A DNA stretch of 64,000 nucleotides from Luteibacter jiangsuensis (lineage in GTDB: Bacteria > Pseudomonadota > Gammaproteobacteria > Xanthomonadales > Rhodanobacteraceae), in the NCBI RefSeq assembly GCF_011742555.1, contig NZ_JAAQQR010000007.1, forward strand, positions 1 through 64,000, given 5' to 3'. Positions within the stretch are counted from its first letter, which is position 1. Each line of letters opens with the position of its first letter. A program made the translations under genes and the position numbers. Shown here one piece after another: positions 9,901 through 19,400 of this stretch. Under the pieces are notes generated by a model. The model searched no databases and was not told the origin of the DNA. It saw only the letters and a list, made by a program, of their open reading frames with translations.

Positions 9901-10359
9901 GCCGCGCAGTACTGCTTCGGCAGCAGCGACAGCCTGCGCGCGCGGCGCCTGCTCGACACCCTGATCGGCAAGGGCGCGGACGTGAACAAGCCCGACAAGG
10001 AGGGCGTAACGCCCTTGCTCATTCTCCTCGGGGCGCACATGCGTCCCGGCACCCAGGCCGACCCCACCCACCTGGGCGCCCTCGTACCGGTGCTGCTCGA
10101 CGCGGGGGCGAAGCTGGAGCACGCCGACCATCGCGGCGTCAGTGCGCTTCATGCCTGTGCGATGCACGCGCTGCTGGCACCGGCCCGCGTGCTGTTGAAC
10201 CGAGGCGCCAACCGCAACGCCGCCGATGCGTTCGGCCGCACGGCGGGCGACGTGGCGCGGCACCTCGGTTACGTGGACATCGCGCACGAACTGGGCACGC
10301 GCATCGGCGCCATTCCCAGCGTCAGGCAGACCTTGCGGCAGCCCGCGCAGCCTGACTGA
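6931..10359 (+). CDS. Giant membrane-anchored ankyrin-repeat protein
   Basis: The 1142-residue protein begins with about 225 residues containing roughly six hydrophobic segments, then a short charged/proline linker, and then ankyrin repeats from about residue 245 to the C-terminus. The repeats carry the usual G.TPLH.AA..G....V..LL..GAD pattern, are well over a dozen in number, and are interrupted near residues 590-690 by a less regular stretch. Ankyrin domains bind proteins; the layout suggests a cytoplasmic scaffold tethered to the inner membrane. Partner and function are unknown. Neighbours give no clue: it is followed convergently by a KefB-like gene, with a REP element between. Confidence 0.85.
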   Translation: MANSKRRRPPLIKALPWFLPALAAVACAGLTASPLALIPLLLANALAMGAVCHAIGFDPETSYLRTVLRRGSAHLVMFTAYTFVVFVLVAWPLLKLTQAPSLGAALLLAATLVVALAALWRVWPAFGLVFVWDDAYPESSGDGSWIFTAMARSITFGRHLSAEERFFSHFLPASFALLVLAFSAVALSGLYGVLPPEMRIAALGIYGLVLLPLGCMLIANRTLRALLCDRREHIRASRAEPRDGTAATPAETVRPPIPVLASEESEPGVRERSLLAATRAGDIARAVALVEAGADPETGAEPGDRDQRPVLTLAALSPDTRLLRALIGKGAQVNRAHNGMTALLAASRDSWHGRPEAVLTLLANGANPAGADPEGNTPLHGAALSAEPTVAAMLLDAGAPVDAVNHAGDTPLVIACRAANWTLARFLLDHGAKPAPVGGEPALVAAAGIPDDDNEGARLLLRYKAPVNATDADGRTALLTAAAEGHEQIARVLLQAHANPNLADKNGTTPLMEAARAGAHGIVQMLADANADASPRDGHGRDALTLACQSPRAQAATVRALLTLGAQPKEPAADGRSALDHAAAMGRWDFVALLDPETPLPSSLSESVVPEAGADSPPHLYDALRFGHWAVASTFAAKAREWPTQALAALYVDLAGTGFDAARAWLLDHGLPAEARLAPPADDEGVLGRRLFDALLPQLPHSADALLQLMRAGASPAGAGLLGHAICRLEDTDERLTLAMLEAGADPFGTDARGRTPLHMAAATGRAGLLAALLARGLDPNVRDASGRTPLHAALEQGGDSLPLVRQLVAHGADPEAADINGETPYGLGIGHGDVERWLSWSTWPLPRRALRADDLPSAAAAGDLQAVERLLELGFAVDTRDSQGATALLRAAGAGHRDVAERLLAAGADSTASAASGVTALAAAVNARRDNVVSLLIDRGVTVDQRLPGDATALMIAATLGYPDIADLLLGAGADVTAQDAHGHTALHAAAQYCFGSSDSLRARRLLDTLIGKGADVNKPDKEGVTPLLILLGAHMRPGTQADPTHLGALVPVLLDAGAKLEHADHRGVSALHACAMHALLAPARVLLNRGANRNAADAFGRTAGDVARHLGYVDIAHELGTRIGAIPSVRQTLRQPAQPD

Positions 10360-10390
10360 GGCCCTAGCCCCACACGCGCCAGCTCCGAGG

Positions 10391-10430
10391 CACGGCCTCA
10401 AAACATGTCGCGCGCACGGCGCGCTCCTAC
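10391..10430. repeat. REP-type repeat, GTAGG family, single arm
   Basis: Forty bases here match 49382-49421 with one mismatch. The 3' part, GTCGCGCGC..GGCGCGCTCCTAC, is a REP-like imperfect palindrome with the GTAGG head read on the minus strand. It sits in the short gap between the convergent ankyrin and KefB-like genes. Confidence 0.8.
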
Positions 10431-12235
10431 CGCTCCCCTTCGCGGACGCGCTCTTCGACCGCGTCCGCCTCGAAGAGCTGCTGCAGGTCGTGCAGTGCCT
10501 CCTTCGTGGTCTGCACGAGCGCCGTTTCGTCGTCGTAGACGAGGTATTGCGCGCGAAGCACCTGGTCGTCATGCCTGCGGAAGCGCTCGAGGCGGCTGTG
10601 TGCCACTTCGGCACTCATGCCCAGCGACTCGAGCACGTGGCGGGTCATCTCCAGGCTGGAATAGAAGGTTTCGCGCACCGGATCCTCGACGCCTATGTCC
10701 ATCAGACGGAACACGTGCTGACGATTGCGCGCGCGGGCAACGATCTTGAGGTGCGGGTACTGCCTGCGCACCAGCCGCGCCGTGCGCAGGTTCGCTTCGG
10801 GATCGTCCGTCGCGATGACGAAGACCTCGGCCTTGTCCGCCTGCGCGGCGCGCAGCATTTCCGGCCGCGCCGGATCGCCGAAGAAAAGCGAGGTGCCGCC
10901 GAAGCGGCGCGAGGTTTCCACCTGCTCCACCGAACTTTCCAGCGCCACGAACTGGATGCCCTGCGCGCGCAGGATGCGCGCGACTATCTGGCCCATGCGC
11001 CCGAAGCCGGCGATGATGACGCGCGGCGTGTCGGCCTCGATGTTGTCGAACTCGCGGTCGGGCTTGCGCACGCGCTCGGTCACCATGCGCGATGCCACCA
11101 GCACGAGCAGCGGCGTGAGTGCCATGGACAGCGAGATAGCCATCACCATCAGCCCGCGCTGGGCGTCGTCGATGACGCGCCCCTGCTGGGCCAGGTTGAG
11201 GATGACGAACGCGAATTCGCCGCCGCACGCAAGCACGGCCGCCAGGCGTACGGAGTCGGCCGTGGTCAAGGCGCCCACCAGCCTCCCAAGCGGCATGATC
11301 AGGACGGCCTTCACCACCATCAGCAAGGCGACCATGCCGAGCACCAGCAACGGCTTGTCGACCAGCATGGCCAGATCGACCGACATGCCCACGCTGATGA
11401 AGAACAGACCCAGCAACAGCCCCTTGAAGGGCTCGATGTTCGACTCGAGTTCGTGCCGGTATTCCGAATCCGCCAGCAGCAGGCCGGCGAGGAAGGCTCC
11501 CAGCGTCGTGGAGATGCCCGCCACCTCCATCAGCCACGCGGTGCCCATGACCACCAGCAAGGCGGTGGCCGTGAACACTTCGGTGCTCTTCGCGCGCGCC
11601 ACGAAACGAAACACGTGGCGCAACAGCAGTCGTCCGCCCACGATCACGGCGAGGATCGTGCCGACCACCCGGACCACGCTCATGAGGTCGGGCGCATGCG
11701 CGTCCCGGGCGATGGCCCCGCCCAGCAGCGGTACCGCCGCGATCAGCGGAATGGCCGCAAGGTCCTGGAAGAGGAGGATGGCGAAGGCCTGTCGGCCATA
11801 GACGGTGCCGGCTTCCTTGCGTTCGGCCAGGATCTGCAGGCCGAACGCGGTGGACGACAGCGCAAGGCTGCCGCCGACGATCACCGCGGCCTTCCAGGTA
11901 AGACCGAACAGGAAATAGCCGATCGCACCGAGGGCCGCCGCACAGGCGAGCACCTGCAGGCTGCCGGTTCCGAACACCGCGCGGCGCATCACCCACAATC
12001 GCGATGGAGAGAGTTCGAGTCCGATGACGAAGAGCATCAGCACGACGCCGAAATCGGAAATCGTCGCGACGCCTTCCGTATCGCTCACCAGGCCCAGCAC
12101 GGACGGACCGATGACCACGCCGGCGAGCAGGTAGCCGAGAACGGCGCCGAGGCGAAATCGCTTGGTCAGCGGAACGGCGATTACCGTCGCCAGCAGGAAG
12201 ACGACCGCCGTCTCGAGAAAATGATGCCCGTCCAT
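10427..12235 (-). CDS. kefB: KefB-type monovalent cation:proton antiporter (CPA2 family)
   Basis: The 602-residue protein matches E. coli KefB (601) in length and in several blocks: AVLGYLLAGVVIGP, LMLFVIGLELSPSRLW, LSSTAFGLQIL, LLFQDLAAIPL and ADSEYRHELE..I.PFKGLLLGLFFISVGM. About 12 membrane segments span residues 1-385. A cytoplasmic TrkA-N domain follows, with the dinucleotide motif GFGRMGQ near residue 409. KefB/KefC proteins export potassium when glutathione adducts bind the TrkA-N domain and so protect against electrophiles. No KefG/KefF ancillary gene is adjacent, so the regulation is inferred. The 3' end overlaps the REP element by a few bases. Confidence 0.87.
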   Translation of the reverse strand: MDGHHFLETAVVFLLATVIAVPLTKRFRLGAVLGYLLAGVVIGPSVLGLVSDTEGVATISDFGVVLMLFVIGLELSPSRLWVMRRAVFGTGSLQVLACAAALGAIGYFLFGLTWKAAVIVGGSLALSSTAFGLQILAERKEAGTVYGRQAFAILLFQDLAAIPLIAAVPLLGGAIARDAHAPDLMSVVRVVGTILAVIVGGRLLLRHVFRFVARAKSTEVFTATALLVVMGTAWLMEVAGISTTLGAFLAGLLLADSEYRHELESNIEPFKGLLLGLFFISVGMSVDLAMLVDKPLLVLGMVALLMVVKAVLIMPLGRLVGALTTADSVRLAAVLACGGEFAFVILNLAQQGRVIDDAQRGLMVMAISLSMALTPLLVLVASRMVTERVRKPDREFDNIEADTPRVIIAGFGRMGQIVARILRAQGIQFVALESSVEQVETSRRFGGTSLFFGDPARPEMLRAAQADKAEVFVIATDDPEANLRTARLVRRQYPHLKIVARARNRQHVFRLMDIGVEDPVRETFYSSLEMTRHVLESLGMSAEVAHSRLERFRRHDDQVLRAQYLVYDDETALVQTTKEALHDLQQLFEADAVEERVREGER

Positions 12236-12296
12236 CCCGGCTCCCCGATAAGTCGCAAGGATTATGTCATGCGGGCGGACCGCCGTTTTGGCGAAT

Positions 12297-12330
12297 CCTG
12301 TGGGAAGTGCGCCGTCGCGCCTCCCACAGG
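12297..12330. repeat. REP-like inverted repeat (CCTGTGGGA / TCCCACAGG)
   Basis: A 34-base imperfect palindrome with CCTGTGGGA at one end and TCCCACAGG at the other, and a GTGCG/CGCGC inner stem. It shares the GTGGG head with the larger composite repeats in the window. It lies between hemB and kefB, both on the minus strand, and could also stabilise or terminate hemB mRNA. Confidence 0.65.
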
Positions 12331-12350
12331 CTACGGCTGCCGTTGCAGGA

Positions 12351-13373
<1,023 letters not shown>

Positions 13374-13444
13374 TTACTCCTCATGGCCCAGCCCTCGGGG
13401 GACACGGCGTCGCAGGCGGCGCCGGTACACGAACGGGCGCTCGC

Positions 13445-14539
13445 TCACGCCGCTATGCGCAACGTCGTCTCCGGATCGAAGAAGTGCAGCCTCTCCGCCT
13501 GGAAGCCGAGCGCCACGTCCGTGCCGGGCTGGATCGCCGAATGCGGAGGCACGCGGGCAACCAGCTCGGCGTCGCCGTGCCGCATGTTCAGGAACACCTC
13601 GTTGCCCACCGGTTCCACCACTTCCACGTGCGCGCGCAGGCGTTCCTCCACGCCCGTGTGATCGGCCACGGTAAGCAGGTCCTCGGGGCGAACGCCGACG
13701 ATGACCGCCTTGTCCAGCCATGTTTCGAGAGCGTGCGCCTGCGTGCCCAGGGCGATGGTGCCGTTGCGCGTTTCCAGCTGCAGGCCATCGGCACGGCGCA
13801 GCGTGCCCTGAAAGAGGTTCATCGCCGGGCTGCCCAGGAATCCCGCGACGAAGAGGTTCGCCGGCCGGTTGTAGAGGTTCATCGGCGTGTCCAGCTGCTG
13901 CACGACGCCGCCGTTCAGCACCACGATGCGCTGGCCAAGCGTCATCGCCTCGATCTGGTCGTGCGTGACGTAGACCATCGTCGCGCCCAGGCGGCGATGG
14001 ATGCGCGCGATTTCCACGCGGGTGGAGAGGCGCAGCTTCGCATCGAGGTTCGACAGGGGTTCGTCGAGCAGGAACACGGCCGGGTCGCGCACGAGCGCGC
14101 GGCCCAGCGCCACACGCTGCCGCTGACCGCCCGAGAGCGCAGCAGGACGGTGTTCCAGGCGCTCATTCAGCCCCAGCATGTCGGAGGCCACCGCCACGCG
14201 CCTGTCGATCTCCTCACGCGCCACGCCACGCAGGCGCAGCCCGAAGCCAAGGTTCTCGCGCACCGTCATGTGCGGATACAGCGCGTAATTCTGGAAGACC
14301 ATGGCGATGTCGCGGTCCTTCGGTGCCACGTCGTTCACCACCCGGTCGCCGATACGCATCGTGCCGCCCGTAATCGACTCCAGGCCGGCGATCATCCGCA
14401 GCAAGGTGGTCTTGCCACAGCCCGAAGGGCCCACCAGGACCAGCAATTCGCCGTCCGCGATCTCGAAACTCGCCTCCTCCAGGGCCACGTGCCCGTTGGG
14501 ATACACCTTGCGCACCTTGTCGAGGCGAACTGCTGCCAT
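13445..14539 (-). CDS. ugpC: Sugar ABC transporter ATP-binding protein (MalK/UgpC family)
   Basis: From ATG 14539 the protein has 364 residues. Walker A is GPSGCGKTT at about 37-45, the signature is LSGGQRQRVALGRA, Walker B is VFLLDEPLSNLDA, and a C-terminal TOBE/regulatory region contains VGVRPEDL. This architecture is typical of CUT1-family ATPases that power maltose, glycerol-3-phosphate or other carbohydrate importers. No permease or binding-protein gene is nearby, so it probably serves importers encoded elsewhere. It is divergent from glucokinase, with a candidate shared operator between them. An upstream in-frame extension to 14824 was rejected because conservation starts at MAAVRLDKV. 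Confidence 0.9.
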   Translation of the reverse strand: MAAVRLDKVRKVYPNGHVALEEASFEIADGELLVLVGPSGCGKTTLLRMIAGLESITGGTMRIGDRVVNDVAPKDRDIAMVFQNYALYPHMTVRENLGFGLRLRGVAREEIDRRVAVASDMLGLNERLEHRPAALSGGQRQRVALGRALVRDPAVFLLDEPLSNLDAKLRLSTRVEIARIHRRLGATMVYVTHDQIEAMTLGQRIVVLNGGVVQQLDTPMNLYNRPANLFVAGFLGSPAMNLFQGTLRRADGLQLETRNGTIALGTQAHALETWLDKAVIVGVRPEDLLTVADHTGVEERLRAHVEVVEPVGNEVFLNMRHGDAELVARVPPHSAIQPGTDVALGFQAERLHFFDPETTLRIAA

Positions 14540-14603
14540 TTCCTGCTCTCCCGTGGGTCCGGGTCTGACGGGCGATGCCTGCCACTGCCCCGGGCAATAA
14601 GGT

Positions 14604-14631
14604 ATTCTGCCGACGTAATCGTTTACGTCAA
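14604..14631 (-). promoter_or_regulatory. Candidate promoter of the sugar ABC ATPase gene (TTGACG-16-CAGAAT)
   Basis: On the minus strand, TTGACG (14631-14626) and CAGAAT (14609-14604) are separated by 16 bases, 5/6 and 4/6 matches to sigma-70 boxes. The inverted repeat at 14612-14629 fills the spacer and overlaps the -35 box, a position where a bound repressor would block transcription. Confidence 0.55.
14612..14629. promoter_or_regulatory. Candidate LacI-type operator between ugpC and glk
   Basis: GACGTAATCGTTTACGTC is an inverted repeat with perfect 7-base arms (GACGTAA / TTACGTC) around TCGT. Its size and its GTAA..TTAC core resemble operators of LacI/GalR-family sugar regulators. It overlaps the candidate minus-strand promoter and lies where the -35 of a plus-strand promoter (GATAAT at 14643-14648) would be. 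Confidence 0.6.
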
Positions 14632-14642
14632 AGCCTCCGCCG

Positions 14643-14648
14643 GATAAT
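14643..14648 (+). promoter_or_regulatory. Candidate -10 box (GATAAT) for glk
   Basis: GATAAT matches the -10 consensus at 5 of 6 bases, about 105 bases upstream of glk. The matching -35 position falls on the inverted repeat at 14612-14629 and is itself a poor match, which would fit an operator-controlled promoter. Confidence 0.4.
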
Positions 14649-14753
14649 CCGCTCCTGTAGGGCTTCATCCCCGCCCGGAGTAGGCCTTCACTAGACGTCA
14701 GCGCCCGCGCGAGGCACCCTTGCGGGCTTCCGTGACATGACAGGTTCCTCAAC

Positions 14754-15794
14754 ATGGCCAACGTTAGCGCCCCGGCGCCGACCCTGCTCGCCGACCTCGG
14801 CGGCACCAACGTGCGCTTCGGCATCGCTCATCCGGATGAAGACACGCCGCTCATTCAGGAAAGCATCCGGCGCTACCACGTCAAGGACTACGCATCGCTC
14901 GGCGAAGCCGCCCAGCAGTACTTCAGGGAAACGGGCCACCAGGCCCAGCGCGCCATCATTGCCGCCGCGGGCCGCATCGACAACGGCGAGACCGTAAAGG
15001 TCACGAACAATCCGTGGGCCATCTCGGCAAAGAACCTCACGAAGGAACTCGGGCTCGAGTGGGTCCACCTCGTGAACGACTTCGCCGCGCAGTCGATGGC
15101 GGTCATGCTGATGACCGACACCCCGGACGCCAAGGGCCATGCCGATCTGGTGCAGGTCGGCAATCCGACCATCCCGAAGATCGGCAGCAAGGAAGAGCAG
15201 ACCTTCGTGGTCGTCGGCCCGGGTACCGGTCTCGGCGTGGGCGGTCTGCTGATCCGCGGCGACAAGGTGAGCGTGCTGCAGACCGAGGGTGGCCATGCCG
15301 GCTTCGCCGCGCACAGCGCCGAGGACATCGAGATCCTCAAGGTGCTCAACCTTCACTACGGCCGCGTGTCGAACGAACGCCTCATCAGCGGCGCCGGCCT
15401 CGTGAACCTCTACAACGCGATCTGCGAGATCTCCGGCCAGAAACCGGACGAGACCATCACGCCGGAAGACATCACGCGCCGCGCCACCGACGAATCCTGC
15501 CCGATGTGCAATCGCGCGGTCGAAACGTTCGCGGGCATCTTCGGCAGCGTGGCCGGTGATCTCGTCCTGACGCTGGGTGCGTGGGACGGCGTTTACCTCA
15601 CCGGCGGCATGACGCCGATCCTGCTGCCGTGGATCCAGAAGGGCCACTTCCGTGAGCGCTTCGAAGCGAAGGGCCGTTTCCGCGACACGATGGAATCGGT
15701 ACCCACGCAGGCCATCATGAACCCGGAACCGGGCCTTATCGGCGGCACGGCGCTGGCGATCGTCGAGGCCGGCGGCACACCGCTGCGCCGCTGA
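14754..15794 (+). CDS. glk: Glucokinase (Glk family)
   Basis: Glucokinase phosphorylates glucose to glucose-6-phosphate with ATP in the cytoplasm. The 346-residue product has the phosphate-binding motif LLADLGGTNVRFGIA near residue 10, LVNDFAAQ around 105, GPGTGLGVGGL around 160, and EGGHAGFA around 180, as in the E. coli Glk-type family. It is divergent from the sugar ABC ATPase gene, consistent with joint control of sugar uptake and phosphorylation, and convergent with the toxin-antitoxin operon only 9 bases downstream. Confidence 0.93.
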   Translation: MANVSAPAPTLLADLGGTNVRFGIAHPDEDTPLIQESIRRYHVKDYASLGEAAQQYFRETGHQAQRAIIAAAGRIDNGETVKVTNNPWAISAKNLTKELGLEWVHLVNDFAAQSMAVMLMTDTPDAKGHADLVQVGNPTIPKIGSKEEQTFVVVGPGTGLGVGGLLIRGDKVSVLQTEGGHAGFAAHSAEDIEILKVLNLHYGRVSNERLISGAGLVNLYNAICEISGQKPDETITPEDITRRATDESCPMCNRAVETFAGIFGSVAGDLVLTLGAWDGVYLTGGMTPILLPWIQKGHFRERFEAKGRFRDTMESVPTQAIMNPEPGLIGGTALAIVEAGGTPLRR

Positions 15795-15803
15795 AGCACG
15801 GCG

Positions 15804-16088
15804 TCATGCCGCGCGCAGGTTGACCCCCAGCGCGCGCATGACGCGCATGACGGTTGCGAATTCAGGATTGCCGTCTGACGACAGGGCCCGATAGAGGCCC
15901 TCGCGAGAGATGCCCGTAGCGCGCGCGACGCTACTCATGCCGCGTGCGCGGGCGATGTCTCCCAAGGCTGCTCTCACGAGGCTTCCATCGCCGGGATCGT
16001 CTTCGAGGCATGCATTGAGGTAAGCCGTCTGCTCCGTCTCGGAGTGCAAGTGATCGACGGCGTCCCACCGGGTGAATTTCTCTTTCAT
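15804..16088 (-). CDS. HigA-like antitoxin (addiction-module antidote protein)
   Basis: The 94-residue protein carries an Xre-like helix-turn-helix with the family's typical text ALGDIARARGMSSVARATGI and SREGLYRALS..GNPEF. In this family the antitoxin binds the toxin and represses the shared promoter. It starts at ATG 16088, overlapping the toxin stop by 4 bases (ATGA), so translation is coupled and the order is toxin first, as in higBA modules. Alternative longer starts run into the toxin gene and are not credible. Confidence 0.9.
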   Translation of the reverse strand: MKEKFTRWDAVDHLHSETEQTAYLNACLEDDPGDGSLVRAALGDIARARGMSSVARATGISREGLYRALSSDGNPEFATVMRVMRALGVNLRAA

Positions 16089-16387
16089 TCGCTTTGGTCC
16101 CAAGCTGCCGCCAACGTGATGGCCTGCGCGATATCGGACTGCTGACTGCTCTTGTCCCCGCCGGTCAGCAAGACCACGAGTACCGATCGTCGGTGGATGT
16201 AGTAGAGGCGATAACCCGGGCCGTGATCGATGCGCATCTCGCGAACGCCCTCTCCAACGTGCTTTACATCGCCCGGATGACCGAGCGACATGCGGCGGAG
16301 ACGAGCCTGAATTCTCGCCACTGCCATGCCGTCGCGAAGCCTGGAAACCCACCGGCGAAACGTTTCACTCTGGACGATCTCGTACAT
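16085..16387 (-). CDS. HigB/RelE-superfamily toxin (addiction-module killer protein)
   Basis: A 100-residue protein starting MYEIVQSETFRRWVSRL and ending in LLTGGDKSSQQSDIAQA. This is the pattern of the small RelE/ParE-superfamily killer proteins that pair with the antidote encoded next to it; relatives inhibit translation by cutting mRNA. ATG 16387 was preferred over the in-frame start at 16405 because conservation begins there. First gene of a two-gene operon with a repeat-rich operator region just upstream. Confidence 0.9.
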   Translation of the reverse strand: MYEIVQSETFRRWVSRLRDGMAVARIQARLRRMSLGHPGDVKHVGEGVREMRIDHGPGYRLYYIHRRSVLVVLLTGGDKSSQQSDIAQAITLAAAWDQSE

Positions 16388-16394
16388 GGATCGA

Positions 16395-16433
16395 CCGTAA
16401 CCCATAAGTTACGGTATGTGACCCATGGATTAC
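16395..16433. promoter_or_regulatory. Candidate autoregulatory operator of the toxin-antitoxin operon
   Basis: CCGTAACCCATAAGTTACGG (16395-16414) is an inverted repeat with 7-base arms. Its core GTAACCCATAAGTTAC (16397-16412) recurs as GTGACCCATGGATTAC (16418-16433), 12 of 16 bases identical and 21 bases on, i.e. two helical turns. Tandem, helically phased sites upstream of a TA operon fit cooperative repression by the toxin-antitoxin complex. Confidence 0.6.
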
Positions 16434-16476
16434 AAGGCCAGCGATCTCGACCGACGCATGTTTCGTCCGAAGGACA

Positions 16477-19400
16477 TCAGACGGACGGCGCCAACAGCGC
16501 GTCGAGGTCGCTTTCGTCAAAGCTGAGGCGTTCGCGGCTACCGCCGCCTTCGAGCACGGCGTCGGCAAGTTCCGCCTTGCGGGCCTTCAGTTCCTCGATG
16601 CGTTCTTCCACCGTGCCGGCCGTGATGAGGCGGTAGACGAACACCGGCTTGTCCTGGCCGATGCGGTGCGCGCGATCGCTCGCCTGCGCTTCCGCCGCAG
16701 GGTTCCACCACGGGTCGTAGTGGATCACGGTGTCCGCGCTGGTGAGGTTCAGACCGACGCCGCCGGCCTTCAGCGACAGCAGGAACAACGGCACCTCGCC
16801 GTCCTGGAAACGCTGCACGGGTTCAGCGCGGTCGCGCGTTTCGCCGGTGAGGGTGACATAGCTGATGCGGCGGCGGTCGAGTTCGCCGGCAATGAGCTTG
16901 AGCATCTCCGTGAACTGGCTGAAGAGGAGCACGCGCCGGCCTTCGGCGAGTAGCGCGGGCAGCATGTCCATCAGCAGTTCGAACTTCGCCGATTCGCGCA
17001 CGCCGCGCGCGGCTTCGAGCTTCACAAGGCGCGGATCGCAGCAGACCTGGCGCAGCTTGAGCAACGCATCGAGGACCACGATGCCGCTGTGTGCGATGCC
17101 ACGCTGCGCGATCACCTCGCGCAGTTCCTCGGCAAGCGAAAGGCGCAGGCTCTCGTAGAGGTCGCGCTGCTTCGGCTCCATCACCACACGGCGCGTGATC
17201 TCCGTCTTCGCCGGCAATTCCGACGCTACCTGTGCCTTCGTGCGGCGAAGGATGAAGGGCGCGATACGGCGATTGAGCCGTTCCTGGCATTCTAGATCCT
17301 GGTGTTTCTCGATCGGCACGCGGTAATGGCGGCGGAAGGCGCCTTCGTCGCCGAGCAACCCCGGTACGGCGAGGTCGATCTGCGACCAGAGTTCGCCGAG
17401 GTGGTTTTCCAGCGGCGTGCCGGTGAGGCACAGGCAACGCGGCACCTTCAGCGTGAGCAGCGCACGGCGCGCCTGCGTGCGTGGGTTCTTCACCTGTTGC
17501 GCCTCGTCCAGCACCACCAGCGAGAAGGCCTGCTTCTTCAGGGTGTCGACATCGCGCGGCAGGAGCGCGTAGGTCGTCAGGATGACGTCGTGCTCGGCGA
17601 TACGCGCGAACGTTTCCGCGCGTTGCGGTCCGTGCAGGGCGAGAAGGGTGAGGCCGGGCGCGAAGCGCGCCACTTCCGAGATCCAGTTGGGCACGAGACT
17701 GGTCGGCACGACCACGAGCGCGGGCGAGGCGAGGTTGCCGCTTTCCTTCAGCGCGAGCAGGTGCGTGATCAGCTGCAAGGTCTTGCCGAGGCCCATGTCG
17801 TCGGCGAGCACGCCGCCCGTACCGGCTTCGGCGAGCGCGTTCATCCAACGCAGGCCGTCGCGCTGATAGCCGCGCAGTTCGGCGCGCAGGCCCTCGGGTA
17901 CTGCGTCGCTCGCGCGCTCGGCCGCCTCGCGCAGGCGCCGCGTGAAGCCGCGCAGTCGCTCGGGCGCTTCGAAGGAGCCACCGCTCGGCAGCGCCTGCGC
18001 CAGTTCCTCCAGGCGCCCGGCCTGCACCCGGGGAAGGTGCAACTGCTGCCGCGGCTTCTCCAGATATTCCGCCAAAGGCGCGAGAAGGCCGCGTAGTTCC
18101 TTCAGGCGCACCGGCACGCGGCGGCGCTCGTCCACGGGGGCGTACCAGACCGAGTCTGCCGCCTCGCCCGGCATAGGGCTGAGACTGAGCTGGTGCTCGG
18201 CCAGGGCCTGCGCCACGGCGGGCAGCAGGTTCACGCGCTTTCCTTCCACCTCGATGCCGATTTCCAGATCGAAGGCGCGGTCCGCGTCGTCCTCGTTCGC
18301 CTGGCCGTACCAGCGCACCGGCCCCTCGAGGACTTCGAACGGAAAGCTCGCGGCGTATTCGAGGAGGAAGCCGTCGGCCTCGAGCCTCGGCCGCAGGGCC
18401 AGCCAGCGGGCCGGTGTGTTCACCTCGAGCGCCCCCGCATACCCCTTCCCCGGGAACAGCCATGCGTCGTCGGGAAGCGTGTCGGCCATGTCCCAGGGAA
18501 GGCCCTCGGTGTCCACCGCCGGATTGAGGCCCGCGGTTTCGAGGGTTTCCATGGTGGCCAGTTCCTCGGCGCGACGCCGGGTGATTTCCAGCAGCACGCC
18601 GTTGCGTACGCGACGGACCAGCGGCTCGCCGCCGCGCCCCGGCAGGCGCTCACCGGCGTAATCGAAGGCCAGGCGCCCATAGGCCAGCGGCGGCGTGCCG
18701 GCCGCCAGCCGCGCATGCCGGGTCAGGGCATGCAGCACGAGCACGGGCCGAGGCGACACCTCGGCGCGGCGTACTTCGCCGAACACCTGCGGCACCGGTA
18801 CGCGAGGACCCATGCGCGTGGATTCCAGCGACGTGCGGAAGGCGGCGGTGCTTTCGGGTGGCAAGGGCGGCAGGTCGAGCCAGGCGCTTTCTTCCTGCTC
18901 GCCCTCCAGCGGACCGACCTCGGCATGTTCGGCGTCGAGGAACCAGAGCGCCCCCACGCGGAACAGGCGCTGGCTCGCAGGAACGTCGGGCAAGAGCTTC
19001 TGGCTGCCGTCTTTTTCGAGGTTCCAACGCCAGCGCAGCGGCTGTGGTTTTCCGCGCGACAGTTGGAGGCCGGCCACACCGCCGAAGAAACAGGGTGCGC
19101 TGTCCAGGATCTCGGCAAGCAGCTGGTCACCGAGGTCGCCGGTGAACCGCGCGTAGCTGCGGCTCTTTCGGAGCGTCTGGGGAAGGCCCAGCAGCGTGGC
19201 GGCGAGGCGCTTCTCCACCACGGTGAGCGTCGCCTCCGGCAAGTGCCGGCTATCCAGCGGCAACGGTCGCGAGAAGCGGCCATCCGTGCCGACCGTCAGC
19301 AGGACCGGGGCAACGTCGAGGTACGCGGCAGGCTCGTGGTCGTCGTTGACGCCCTCGAGGAAGAAGCCGAGGACGGAGCCCTCCGTTGCGACCGCCCGCG

